From positions 1 to 6,967 of the forward strand of contig PMLF01000046.1 of NCBI GenBank assembly GCA_003158755.1: a DNA stretch of 6,967 nucleotides, given 5' to 3'. The position numbers were made by a program, and so were the translations under genes. Below the pieces are notes generated by a model. It had not been told where the DNA came from and ran no database searches. It was given only the letters and a program-made list of their open reading frames with translations. Position 1 is the stretch's first letter. Every line of letters begins with the position of its first letter. Of the stretch, positions 1-6,374 are shown one piece after another. Source of the stretch: Elusimicrobiota bacterium (GTDB taxonomy: Bacteria > Elusimicrobiota > Elusimicrobia > FEN-1173).

Positions 1-19
1 TCGACAAGCTCAGGATGAG
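1..19. repeat. Probable right half of a dispersed palindromic repeat, cut by the window edge
   Basis: The window opens with TCGACAAGCTCAGGATGAG. This resembles a short sequence I recall as common in intergenic regions of many bacterial genomes: a core TTCGACAAGCTCA flanked by inverted arms CTCATCC and GGATGAG. Only the core and right arm would lie inside the window, so the palindrome cannot be confirmed here. The right arm contains the ATG at 15-17, which is the best visible start of the downstream tolC-like gene. The assignment rests on memory of the motif and not on a second copy in this window; none was noticed. Confidence 0.4.
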
Positions 20-1316
20 CGGGCATTTCGCCCTGCTTTCGAAACGGTGGGTGGCGGTCCTGCTTTTCCTGCCCTTGTCGCTCACGGCTCAGGAGTCGGG
101 GGTGGAGCGCACGTTCACTCTGGACCAAAGCGTGCAGGCGGCCCTCGTCAACAACCCGGGACTGCTCTCCGCCGAGGCCGAGGTTAAGATCGCCGAGCAA
201 CGGGTGGGCGAAGCCCGCTCGAACTTTTTTCCCAAGGTGGACCTGCAGTTGAACGGCTCGCGCTACAAGGCGCGGCAGGACACCATCGTCTCCCCCGATT
301 TGGGAACGATCCTTCTCAGCCCTTCCCGGGGAGACAATCCCGACACCTTTTACGCCGCGCGGTTGGGCGCGAAACAGATCCTGTATAACGGCGGACGGGG
401 AGGCACCAACCTCCGTTTGGCCAAGGCGGCCCTGGAGCAGGCCCGCGTCCGGGAGGAGGACTTGCGCGGCCAGGTGGTTTTAAGCGCGGTCAAATCCTTT
501 TACGACATGCTCCTCGCCCGGAAGCAGAAGGAATTGGCCGAGGAAGCGGCCGCCCGCGTCGACGCGTTCCTGACCCGGACCCCTTCCTGGGACGAGGGCA
601 CTCGCGCGGTGTGGGAGGCGCTGCAGGGACGGTTCCGCCGGAACCTGGCCGAGCGCCGCCGGGCGGAGCAGCGGGCCACGCTGGATTTCCTGAACACCCT
701 GGGCCTGGAGCTGTACACCTTGGTGGACTTGAGCGGGCGGCTCTCGTCCTCGGAAGTGCATCTGGAGTTGCCCAAGCTCTTGGCGTGGGCGCAGGAATCG
801 CGGCTGGAGCTTCGCGCGACGGATTTCCAGAGGGAGATCGACCAGTTGGCCGTGAACCTCTCCAAAGCCGAGCGCTACCCGGTGGTGGCCCTCGGGGCGG
901 CCTACGAATACAACGACCCGACGTTCCCGCTGCGGACCCAACTTTGGCACACGACGTTGAACGTCAGCTTGCCCATCTTCGACGGATTTTCCAGCCGTTC
1001 TCGCATCCGGCAGGTGCGGATCCAGGCCGACCAGAACCGGATCCAGCGCGGTCAACTGGAGGACATGATCAACACCGAGGTCCGGGACGCTTACGGGGAC
1101 GTGGTCTATTGGCAGGAGGAGATGTCCCAGCGTTCGGACGAGATGTCCCGCGCCCAAAAATCGCTGAGGGACCTGGAACGGTCCCGGAACATTCCCGTGC
1201 GGGCGTCCGCCGAGTCCTGGGCCCTCGAGGCCAGCCAGGCCTATTGGGAGTCGGTCCACGGCCACCGGGTGGGTTTGGCGCGCTTGGAGAAAGCCGTGGG
1301 GCGGACGGTCCAATGA
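15..1316 (+). CDS. TolC-family outer membrane efflux protein
   Basis: A 433-residue protein of the outer membrane efflux protein (OEP/TolC) family. These form trimeric beta-barrel plus alpha-barrel channels that export drugs, proteins or metabolites across the outer membrane. Residues 10-25 (KRW followed by a Val/Leu-rich stretch ending LSLTA) look like a signal peptide with cleavage near Ala25. Two OEP repeats follow, at about 35-230 and 255-430. Typical landmarks are NNPGL (46-50) with a following helix, ARSNFFPKVDL (67-77), QILYNGGRGG (121-130), LNVSLPIFDGF (315-325) opening the second repeat's strand-to-helix turn, and a long C-terminal helix ending near 429. Length is normal for the family. 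No membrane fusion protein or inner-membrane pump is visible, so the substrate is unknown. The ATG at 15 has no well-placed Shine-Dalgarno sequence and the frame is open to the left edge, so the true start could lie upstream. The stop overlaps the next start (ATGA). Confidence 0.9.
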   Translation: MSGHFALLSKRWVAVLLFLPLSLTAQESGVERTFTLDQSVQAALVNNPGLLSAEAEVKIAEQRVGEARSNFFPKVDLQLNGSRYKARQDTIVSPDLGTILLSPSRGDNPDTFYAARLGAKQILYNGGRGGTNLRLAKAALEQARVREEDLRGQVVLSAVKSFYDMLLARKQKELAEEAAARVDAFLTRTPSWDEGTRAVWEALQGRFRRNLAERRRAEQRATLDFLNTLGLELYTLVDLSGRLSSSEVHLELPKLLAWAQESRLELRATDFQREIDQLAVNLSKAERYPVVALGAAYEYNDPTFPLRTQLWHTTLNVSLPIFDGFSSRSRIRQVRIQADQNRIQRGQLEDMINTEVRDAYGDVVYWQEEMSQRSDEMSRAQKSLRDLERSRNIPVRASAESWALEASQAYWESVHGHRVGLARLEKAVGRTVQ

Positions 1317-2338
1317 AGAAGGCGCGGTCCGCGAAAGTCTCGTTGGTCGGCGCCGCCGTTCTATTTTCTCTGACGCTTTTCCCGGGGGGGGCATCGTTCG
1401 GGATCGACGTTCCCTCGGCGGCTTCCCCGTCCTCTCCGGCCGCGCCGTCCTTCGACGCGGCGGACGAAGAGTCCCTCGTCGTCGACGCCCTGTGGGCGAA
1501 GTTCAAGGCCTTGCCGGTGGGAAAGCGGGCCAAGGTCGCTTTGGTTCTGGGCGGCGGGGGCGCGCGGGGGCTGGCGCACGTGGGGGTCCTGAAAGTGTTG
1601 CGGCAGGAAGGAGTTCCCGTCGACATGATCGTGGGGACCAGCGTGGGCGCCATCGTCGGGGCCCTGGCCGCGGCGGACGTGCCGACGGATGAGATCGAAA
1701 AGATGGGCGCGGAGATCGGTTGGAACAAGCTCACCGATTATTCCAAGTCCAACCTGGTGAAGCTCCTGGTGTCCGAGGAGCTCCTCAGCACGAAAAAAAT
1801 GGAGGACTACCTCCATCGGATGTTCGGGGACAAGACCTTCGCGGATTTGAAAACCCCCTTCGCCTGCCTGTCGACCGATTTGAGGACGGGGGAGCAGATC
1901 ATCCTTCGAGAGGGGAATGTGGCCCTGGCGGCCCGGGCCAGCGCCACCATGCCCGGGGTCTTCCAGCCCGTGCCTTACCGGCACCGGTTGCTGGTGGACG
2001 GCGGTATCGTCGACAATGTGCCCACGGACGTGGCCAAGCTCTTGGGCGCGGACGTGATCGTCTGCGTGAACGTCCCGCCGGATTTCAGCCGGAACGCTCC
2101 CTCCAACGTGCTGACCACCTTGAACCAGGCCATTTATATCCAGGGACAAGTGATCGTCCAGGAGCGTCTGGCCCTGGCGGACGTTTTGATCGAGCCGCAG
2201 GTGAAGGACGTCAACGCGTTTGAGCTGTGGAAGTCGAAGGAGTGCATGGCGGCGGGAGAGGCCGCCGCCCGGAAGGCCATGCCGGCTTTGCGCAAGGCGC
2301 TGGTCTCCCGGTTCTTCAAGTCGAGGATGAAACAATGA
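1313..2338 (+). CDS. Exported patatin-like phospholipase
   Basis: A 341-residue serine lipid acyl hydrolase of the patatin-like family (RssA/YchK-type core), predicted to cleave acyl chains from phospholipids. The N-terminus (KKARSAK, then hydrophobic residues 9-23) looks like a signal peptide, followed by a Pro/Ser/Ala-rich linker (about 31-50), so it probably acts outside the cytoplasm. The catalytic domain starts at about 74. GGGGARG (80-86) forms the oxyanion hole, GTSVG (108-112) is the nucleophile elbow with Ser110, and DGG (229-231) holds the dyad Asp229. All catalytic elements are intact. No C-terminal beta-barrel of the PlpD kind is present. The start at 1313 is chosen because it overlaps the upstream stop as ATGA and is directly followed by the signal peptide. 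The frame extends upstream to 611, but that part lies inside the tolC-like gene and reads as low-complexity shadow. No good Shine-Dalgarno sequence precedes it, which suggests termination-reinitiation coupling. A run of eight G (1384-1391) lies in codons 24-26. Confidence 0.92.
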   Translation: MKKARSAKVSLVGAAVLFSLTLFPGGASFGIDVPSAASPSSPAAPSFDAADEESLVVDALWAKFKALPVGKRAKVALVLGGGGARGLAHVGVLKVLRQEGVPVDMIVGTSVGAIVGALAAADVPTDEIEKMGAEIGWNKLTDYSKSNLVKLLVSEELLSTKKMEDYLHRMFGDKTFADLKTPFACLSTDLRTGEQIILREGNVALAARASATMPGVFQPVPYRHRLLVDGGIVDNVPTDVAKLLGADVIVCVNVPPDFSRNAPSNVLTTLNQAIYIQGQVIVQERLALADVLIEPQVKDVNAFELWKSKECMAAGEAAARKAMPALRKALVSRFFKSRMKQ

Positions 2339-3285
2339 GGAGCCCCGCTCGTTGGGTTGTGGTCCTCGCCCTCCTCGCTTCGAGCGTTTCGTCTTTCGCC
2401 GTCCTCTCGAAGAAAGAACGGGCGGCCGGCGCCGACGAGGCGCGGGCGCTCATGGCGTCGAAGCGTTACGAGGAGGCCGCCAAACGGTGGGAGGACGTCC
2501 TCTCCTACGGAGCTTCCAACAAGTTGCTCCGGCGGGGGTTGCCGCAGATGGGCCGATGCTACGAAGAAACCCAGAACTATCAGAAGGCCCTCACGGCGTA
2601 CCAAAACGCCTTGCGCTTCGACGAGGACGACGTGGACCGGCTTCTGGACCTGGCCCGGGTGTACGTCCGCGTGGACTTGGACCGGGAGGCCATCGAACTT
2701 TACAAGCGCGTGTTGAAGCTCGATAAGGACCGCCACGACGCGCGGCTGGCCCTGGCCCGGTTGTTCCTCAAGACCGGTCAATGGGACGACGCCCGGCGGG
2801 AGGGAGAACTTTACGCCCAGTGGGAACCGCGGGATTTCACCGTCGCCCGCCTTTTGGCCGAAGTGGACGAAGCCGGGGGAAAATTACCTTCCGCGGCGGG
2901 CCGGCGGGAGGGAATCCTTTCCAAGGACCCGTCGCCCGACGGATATTACGACCTCGGCCGCCTCTGGGTGCGGGCGGGGAATTGGGATTCGGCGGAGGCC
3001 GCTTTCGGCCGGGCGGAAGATTTGGGGATGAGGACGGGCTCTCTATACTTGTATCGCGGGGTCATCCGGTGGCTGAAGGGCGATGCGCCGGGGGCCCGGG
3101 TCCTCTGGGGAAAGGCGTTGGACCGGTATCCCGGTATGGGCGCCGCGCATTTTTTCCTGGCCGTGGCCGCCCTCGAATCGGGAGACCGGAAACAGGCCGT
3201 TTCCCAAGCCGCCCAGGCGGCGACGGGAGCGCAAAGCGATTTCTTGAAGGAACTCCTGGCGGATTTTCCGACGGAGAAGAAATGA
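2335..3285 (+). CDS. Exported tetratricopeptide-repeat protein, function unknown
   Basis: A 316-residue protein with a probable signal peptide (MRSPARWVVVLALLASSVSSFA, cleavage near Ala22) and no lipobox cysteine, so it is probably a soluble periplasmic protein. The rest is helical and TPR-like. Repeats are seen at about 33-58 (KRYEEAAKRWEDVL), 67-100 (MGRCYEETQNYQKALTAYQNAL), 101-134 (ARVYVRVDLDREAIELYKRVLKLD), 135-168 (ARLFLKTGQWDDARREGELY), 203-232 (LGRLWVRAGNWDSAEAAFGRA), 237-266 and 270-298. TPRs bind other proteins or peptides; nothing here identifies the partner and no enzymatic domain is seen. The start at 2335 overlaps the phospholipase stop (ATGA) and has GAGGA at 2323-2327, eight bases upstream. 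Coupling on both sides suggests it works with the phospholipase or TolC-like protein at the envelope, but that is inference from position. Confidence 0.85.
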   Translation: MRSPARWVVVLALLASSVSSFAVLSKKERAAGADEARALMASKRYEEAAKRWEDVLSYGASNKLLRRGLPQMGRCYEETQNYQKALTAYQNALRFDEDDVDRLLDLARVYVRVDLDREAIELYKRVLKLDKDRHDARLALARLFLKTGQWDDARREGELYAQWEPRDFTVARLLAEVDEAGGKLPSAAGRREGILSKDPSPDGYYDLGRLWVRAGNWDSAEAAFGRAEDLGMRTGSLYLYRGVIRWLKGDAPGARVLWGKALDRYPGMGAAHFFLAVAALESGDRKQAVSQAAQAATGAQSDFLKELLADFPTEKK

Positions 3286-4544
3286 ACTTCGATCCCTACC
3301 GTTACCGCGGCCGCGACCTTCACGTGGAAGGCGTGGCGCTCAAAACCATCGCCGCCCGGGTGGGGACGCCTTTCTACGCGTATTCGGCGGAGAAGATCCG
3401 TTCCCAGTTCCGGCGCTTCGACCGGGCGTTCGACGGCCGGTCCCACACGATCTGTTTCGCGGTCAAAGTGAACAGCAGCCTGGCGGTGCTGCGCCTCCTG
3501 GCCCTGGAAGGGGCGGGAGCGGATATCGTTTCCGGCGGAGAGCTCGCCCTCGCCCGCCGCGCCGGGATTTCCGCCGACCGCATCGTCTTCGCCGGCGTGG
3601 GGAAGACCGAGGCGGAAATCGAGGCGGCGCTGCAAGCGTCCATTTTCATGTTCAACGTGGAATCTGAAGAGGAGTTGGAACTGATCCATAGCGTCGCCCG
3701 GCGGCTCCGGCGGACCGCTCCCGTGGCGTTGCGCGTCAACCCGGACGTGGAAGTGGATACCCATCACCACATCGCCACCGGCCGCGCGGAGAACAAGTTC
3801 GGCGTGCCGTTCCCTCGGGCCGAGGCGGTTTACCGTCGGGCGTCTCGGATGCCGTGGCTCAAGGTCGTGGGCGTGCAATCGCATATCGGGTCGCAGATTT
3901 TGGACGTCAAGCCGTACCGCCGGACGCTGGAAAAACTTCTGCCCCTGGTCGACCGCCTGGCGAAGGCCGGCATTCCCCTTCAGACGATCAATTTGGGCGG
4001 CGGTCTCGGCGTGCCCTATCGTCCGGGCCAGAAAGGGCCCGATCCGTCGGACTTGGCGCGGGAAGTCCTGCCCCTCCTGGAAGGCCGGAGCCTCCGGTTG
4101 ATCTTCGAGCCGGGCCGGTTCATGGTGGCGGAAGCCGGGTGCCTGGTGACGAAGGTCCTCTACCGGAAAGAAACGGCCCACAAGAACTTCGTCATCGTCG
4201 ACGCCGCCATGAACGACTTGGCCCGTCCGGCGCTTTACGACGCGTACCACCACGTCCAGGCGCTGCGGCGAGGCGGCCGGTCCTGGATCGCCGACGTCGT
4301 GGGCCCCATCTGCGAATCCGCCGATTATCTGGCGAAAGGCCGCCGCGTTCCGATGCCTAAGGCCGGCGATTTATGGGCCGTGATGACGGCCGGCGCTTAC
4401 GGCTACTCCATGAGTTCGCGGTACAACGCCCGGCCCCGGGTGCCCGAGGTGTTGGTCGACGGAAAAAAATGGTGGGTGGTGCGGGAGCGCGAAACGTTGA
4501 GAGACCTCACGCGCGGCGAGACCCTCCCGGAGGTTCTGCGATGA
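3282..4544 (+). CDS. lysA: Diaminopimelate decarboxylase
   Basis: A 420-residue cytoplasmic PLP enzyme that converts meso-diaminopimelate to L-lysine and CO2, the last step of lysine synthesis. It is a fold-III decarboxylase: a TIM barrel at about 30-290, then a C-terminal beta domain. Visible signatures are the PLP lysine in CFAVKVNSS (Lys62), SGGEL (84-88), HIGSQ (201-205), the glycine loop GGGLG (239-243) that binds the PLP phosphate, EPGR (276-279), CESAD (344-348, with the active-site Cys344 supplied across the dimer) and GAYGYSMSSRYN (371-382, with Tyr373). CESxD favours DAP decarboxylase over ornithine or arginine decarboxylases. Length is normal. The start at 3282 overlaps the TPR gene's stop (ATGA), with GGAG at 3273-3276 well placed upstream. 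dapF follows by another ATGA overlap, which also supports lysA. A run of seven A (4463-4469) encodes Lys395-Lys396. Confidence 0.96.
   Translation: MNFDPYRYRGRDLHVEGVALKTIAARVGTPFYAYSAEKIRSQFRRFDRAFDGRSHTICFAVKVNSSLAVLRLLALEGAGADIVSGGELALARRAGISADRIVFAGVGKTEAEIEAALQASIFMFNVESEEELELIHSVARRLRRTAPVALRVNPDVEVDTHHHIATGRAENKFGVPFPRAEAVYRRASRMPWLKVVGVQSHIGSQILDVKPYRRTLEKLLPLVDRLAKAGIPLQTINLGGGLGVPYRPGQKGPDPSDLAREVLPLLEGRSLRLIFEPGRFMVAEAGCLVTKVLYRKETAHKNFVIVDAAMNDLARPALYDAYHHVQALRRGGRSWIADVVGPICESADYLAKGRRVPMPKAGDLWAVMTAGAYGYSMSSRYNARPRVPEVLVDGKKWWVVRERETLRDLTRGETLPEVLR
4529..4534 (+). promoter_or_regulatory. Strong ribosome binding site of dapF inside lysA
   Basis: GGAGGT lies seven bases before the dapF ATG at 4541, within the last codons of lysA (Pro417-Glu418-Val419). 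It is a near-perfect match to the 16S anti-Shine-Dalgarno sequence and fixes the dapF start. It suggests dapF can also be initiated independently of coupling from lysA. Confidence 0.7.
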
Positions 4545-5395
4545 ACGATCTGCCGTTCGTGAAGATGCAGGGCGCGGGGAACGACTTCGTCGTCCTCGAC
4601 GGGTTCCGCCGTCTCGTCCGCCTGACCAAAACCGAAACCCGCCGCCTCGCCGACCGGCATTTCGGCGTGGGCGCGGACCAGATTTTGATCTTGGAAAAGT
4701 CCCGGCGGGCCGACTTCCGCATGAGGATCCTGAACGCCGACGGCTCCGAGGCGGAGATGTGCGGCAACGGCATTCGCTGCGCCGCCCTCTACGCCTTCGA
4801 TTCGAAACGGGTAAAGAAAAAGGAGATGACCGTCGAGACGCGCGCGGGCGTCCTCCGGCCGGTCCTTCTCGGCGAAAACCCCGAAGGATTCCAAGTCCGC
4901 GTGGACATGGGCGAACCGGTCTTCGAGACCGCCAAAATCCCGACGCGTTCCGGCCAAAGCCGCGTCATCGACGCGGAGTTCCAGTGGAAGGCGGGGGACG
5001 GAAAACCGGAGACGTCCAAGATCACCTGCGTCTCCATGGGGAACCCGCACTGCGTGATTTTCGTCGACGACCTGGCGTCCGCGCCGGTCGAGGCGTGGGG
5101 GTCCGCGATTGAAACGGACCCGTTCTTTCCGAAGCGGACGAACGTGGAATTCGTTCAGGTGCAATCCCCCGACCGGGGCCGCGTGCGCGTGTGGGAACGG
5201 GGCGTCGGGCTGACGCTGGCTTGCGGCACCGGCGCCTGCGCGGTGGGAGTGGCCGGCGTGCTGACGGGGCGTTTCCGTCGGAAGACGGAGCTGACGCTTC
5301 CCGGCGGGACGCTGACCATCGAGTGGGCGCCCGACAACCACGTTTTCATGACCGGTCCGGCGGCGTTCGTGTGTGAAGGAAAATTCAGCTGTTAG
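4541..5395 (+). CDS. dapF: Diaminopimelate epimerase
   Basis: A 284-residue cofactor-independent epimerase that interconverts LL- and meso-diaminopimelate, feeding both peptidoglycan and LysA. It has two pseudo-symmetric lobes. The first has KMQGAGNDFVVLD (8-20), FGVGADQ (41-47) and EMCGNGIRC (72-80), with catalytic Cys74. The second has MGNPHCV (166-172), VWERGVG (217-223) and ACGTGACA (227-234), with catalytic Cys228. Both cysteines, the ERG glutamate (Glu219) and the NPH histidine (His170) are present. The position often occupied by Glu in the ERGxGET motif is Leu224, a variation I recall from other bacterial DapFs. A short polar insertion lies at about 147-160. The start at 4541 is fixed by the ATGA overlap with lysA and the GGAGGT upstream. 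The last three codons (Phe-Ser-Cys) and the TAG stop lie inside the heptad repeat at 5383-5417, so the native C-terminus may have been replaced by the repeat. Confidence 0.96.
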   Translation: MNDLPFVKMQGAGNDFVVLDGFRRLVRLTKTETRRLADRHFGVGADQILILEKSRRADFRMRILNADGSEAEMCGNGIRCAALYAFDSKRVKKKEMTVETRAGVLRPVLLGENPEGFQVRVDMGEPVFETAKIPTRSGQSRVIDAEFQWKAGDGKPETSKITCVSMGNPHCVIFVDDLASAPVEAWGSAIETDPFFPKRTNVEFVQVQSPDRGRVRVWERGVGLTLACGTGACAVGVAGVLTGRFRRKTELTLPGGTLTIEWAPDNHVFMTGPAAFVCEGKFSC

Positions 5396-5476
5396 CGATC
5401 AGCCATCAGCGGTCAGCAGAAACAGAGCTTCGTTCGATTTGGCTGAAAGCTGAGGGCTGAACGCTGAGAGCTTTTT
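5383..5476. repeat. Inverted array of 7-base units (NNTCAGC ... GCTGANN)
   Basis: The left arm at 5383-5417 is five consecutive heptads: ATTCAGC, TGTTAGC, GATCAGC, CATCAGC and GGTCAGC. After a 24-base spacer (5418-5441), the right arm at 5442-5476 holds four inverted heptads, GCTGAAA, GCTGAGG, GCTGAAC and GCTGAGA, then GCT running into T residues. When the arms are folded in register, 27 of 35 positions pair (one G-U). The mismatches fall mainly at the two variable bases of each unit; the only core mismatches are in the outermost unit. The left arm overlaps the end of dapF. Similar TCAGC heptad arrays are, from memory, common between genes in genomes of uncultured bacteria. It contains no coding capacity or transposase and is best described as a miniature palindromic or REP-like element. 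Confidence 0.8.
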
Positions 5477-5477
5477 T
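5390..5477 (+). terminator. Possible intrinsic terminator formed by the heptad inverted repeat
   Basis: The inverted arms 5390-5417 and 5442-5469 can fold into a long interrupted stem with a 24-base loop. The stem is followed directly by GC and six T (5472-5477), the layout of a Rho-independent terminator downstream of dapF. The stem is broken by two-base mismatches every seven bases and the loop is large, so its efficiency is uncertain. It may only attenuate read-through into dapA, or act as an mRNA-stabilising 3' structure for the upstream transcript. Confidence 0.5.
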
Positions 5478-5478
5478 C

Positions 5479-5484
5479 AAGGAG
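5479..5484 (+). promoter_or_regulatory. Ribosome binding site of dapA
   Basis: AAGGAG sits five bases before the dapA ATG at 5490 and directly after the T run of the inverted repeat. It is a strong Shine-Dalgarno match and decides the dapA start. No convincing -35/-10 promoter pair was seen in the 94 bases between dapF and dapA, most of which are repeat. Confidence 0.75.
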
Positions 5485-5489
5485 AAATT

Positions 5490-6374
5490 ATGTTCGACGG
5501 TTCGATGGTTGCGTTGGTGACGCCGTTCACGGACGGCGAGGTGGACGAGAAGAAATTGGCGGACCTGGTGGACTGGCACGCGGCGGAGGGCACTTCCGCC
5601 ATCGTCCCCTGCGGCACCACCGGCGAGTCCGCGACGCTTTCGTACGAAGAACATTATCGGGTGGTGGAGTTGACGGTGAAGGCCGCGCGCAAGCGCGTGC
5701 CGGTCATCGCCGGCACGGGGTCCAATTCCACGCGGGAGACCATCGAGCTCACTCAGCACGCCAAGGACTCCGGCGCCGACGGGGTCCTCTTGATCGCGCC
5801 CTATTACAACAAGCCCACTCAGAAGGGCTTGTTCGAGCACTTCCGCGCCGTGGCGCGGGCGGTGCCGATCCCAATCATCCTTTATAACATTCAAAGCCGT
5901 ACGGCCGTGAACGTCCTTCCTTCCACGGTGATCGAGCTGGCCCGGACGGAGAAGAACATCGTCGGGATCAAGGAAGCCTCGGGGAACCTGGATCAGACGA
6001 GCGAGATCGTCGCGGCCCTGGGGACGTCCTTCGACGTCGTTTCCGGTGACGATTCCCTTACCCTTCCGATGCTGGCCTTGGGGGCCAAGGGCGTGATCTC
6101 CGTCGCCGCCAACATCGTACCCAAAGACACGGCCGCCCTTTGCGCCGCCTGGAAAAAAGGCGACGCCGCGGGGGCCAAGGCGATCCACCTCAAGCTCTTC
6201 CCGCTCATCAAGGCCCTCTTTCTGGAAACCAACCCCACGCCCGTTAAGACGGCTATGGGGTGGATGGGCCTGTGCGGTCCGGAAGTTCGGTTGCCGCTGG
6301 TTTCCATGGAGGCCGCCAACGAAGCGAAGCTGAAGGCGGCCATGAAGGCCTACGGCCTGAAGGTCGCTCCGTGA
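5490..6374 (+). CDS. dapA: 4-hydroxy-tetrahydrodipicolinate synthase
   Basis: A 294-residue cytoplasmic class I aldolase-type TIM barrel that condenses pyruvate with aspartate-4-semialdehyde, the committed step of the DAP/lysine pathway. Signatures match the family: VTPF (10-13), CGTTGES (41-47, with Thr43/Thr44 of the proton relay), APYYNKP (103-109, with the Tyr contributed across the dimer), LYNIQSRT (131-138, with Tyr132 and substrate-binding Arg137), GIKEASGN (159-166, with Schiff-base Lys161) and SGDDSL (185-190). Length equals the usual ~290. The usual YNxPSRTG reads YNIQSRTA, with Gln135 replacing Pro and Ala139 replacing Gly; catalytic residues are unchanged. A non-DapA member of the NAL/DHDPS superfamily is unlikely, given Arg137 and the neighbouring dapB and dapF. 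The gene lies 94 bases after dapF, behind the inverted repeat, and overlaps dapB by GTGA. Confidence 0.96.
   Translation: MFDGSMVALVTPFTDGEVDEKKLADLVDWHAAEGTSAIVPCGTTGESATLSYEEHYRVVELTVKAARKRVPVIAGTGSNSTRETIELTQHAKDSGADGVLLIAPYYNKPTQKGLFEHFRAVARAVPIPIILYNIQSRTAVNVLPSTVIELARTEKNIVGIKEASGNLDQTSEIVAALGTSFDVVSGDDSLTLPMLALGAKGVISVAANIVPKDTAALCAAWKKGDAAGAKAIHLKLFPLIKALFLETNPTPVKTAMGWMGLCGPEVRLPLVSMEAANEAKLKAAMKAYGLKVAP
6359..6363 (+). promoter_or_regulatory. Ribosome binding site supporting the GTG start of dapB
   Basis: GAAGG lies within the last codons of dapA (Leu290-Lys291-Val292), seven bases before the GTG at 6371. The spacing favours this GTG over the in-frame GTG at 6377 and matches the stop/start overlap seen at the other coupled junctions. 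Confidence 0.55.

Noticed and set aside
220..240. Frameshift or damage in any of the seven genes
   Set aside because: All genes have full-length domains with intact key residues. The only incomplete gene, dapB, is cut by the window edge, not by a mutation.
611..1312. Open frame extending upstream of the phospholipase start, giving a possible 575-residue protein
   Set aside because: It lies inside the tolC-like gene in another frame and reads as Gly/Arg/Pro/Ala-rich shadow with no domain. The signal peptide and ATGA overlap place the real start at 1313.
1793..1799. A7 tract in the phospholipase gene (and another at 4463-4469 in lysA) as programmed slippage sites
   Set aside because: Both encode in-frame lysines in intact genes, and no alternative frame product or supporting structure is evident. 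They are ordinary AAA-AAA codon pairs.
480..2335. Long minus-strand open frames opposite the tolC-like and phospholipase genes
   Set aside because: Same composition artefact: no domains, no plausible ribosome binding sites, and full overlap with confident genes.
2781..3281. Open frame extending upstream of lysA within the TPR gene
   Set aside because: The translation is Gly/Arg/Pro-rich shadow of the TPR gene. LysA homology begins at 3282, with a good ribosome binding site and stop/start overlap.
2946..4253. Long minus-strand open frame (435 codons) opposite the TPR gene and lysA
   Set aside because: It is antisense to well-supported genes, rich in Arg/His/Pro/Gly/Val, with no recognisable motif. 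Such frames are expected from GC-biased third positions.
5383..5476. CRISPR array or tandem-repeat locus
   Set aside because: The units are only 7 bases, without unique spacers, arranged as inverted arms, and no cas genes are present.
5396..5489. Lysine riboswitch upstream of dapA
   Set aside because: The gap is only 94 bases, is almost entirely the heptad inverted repeat, and lacks the much larger L-box fold.
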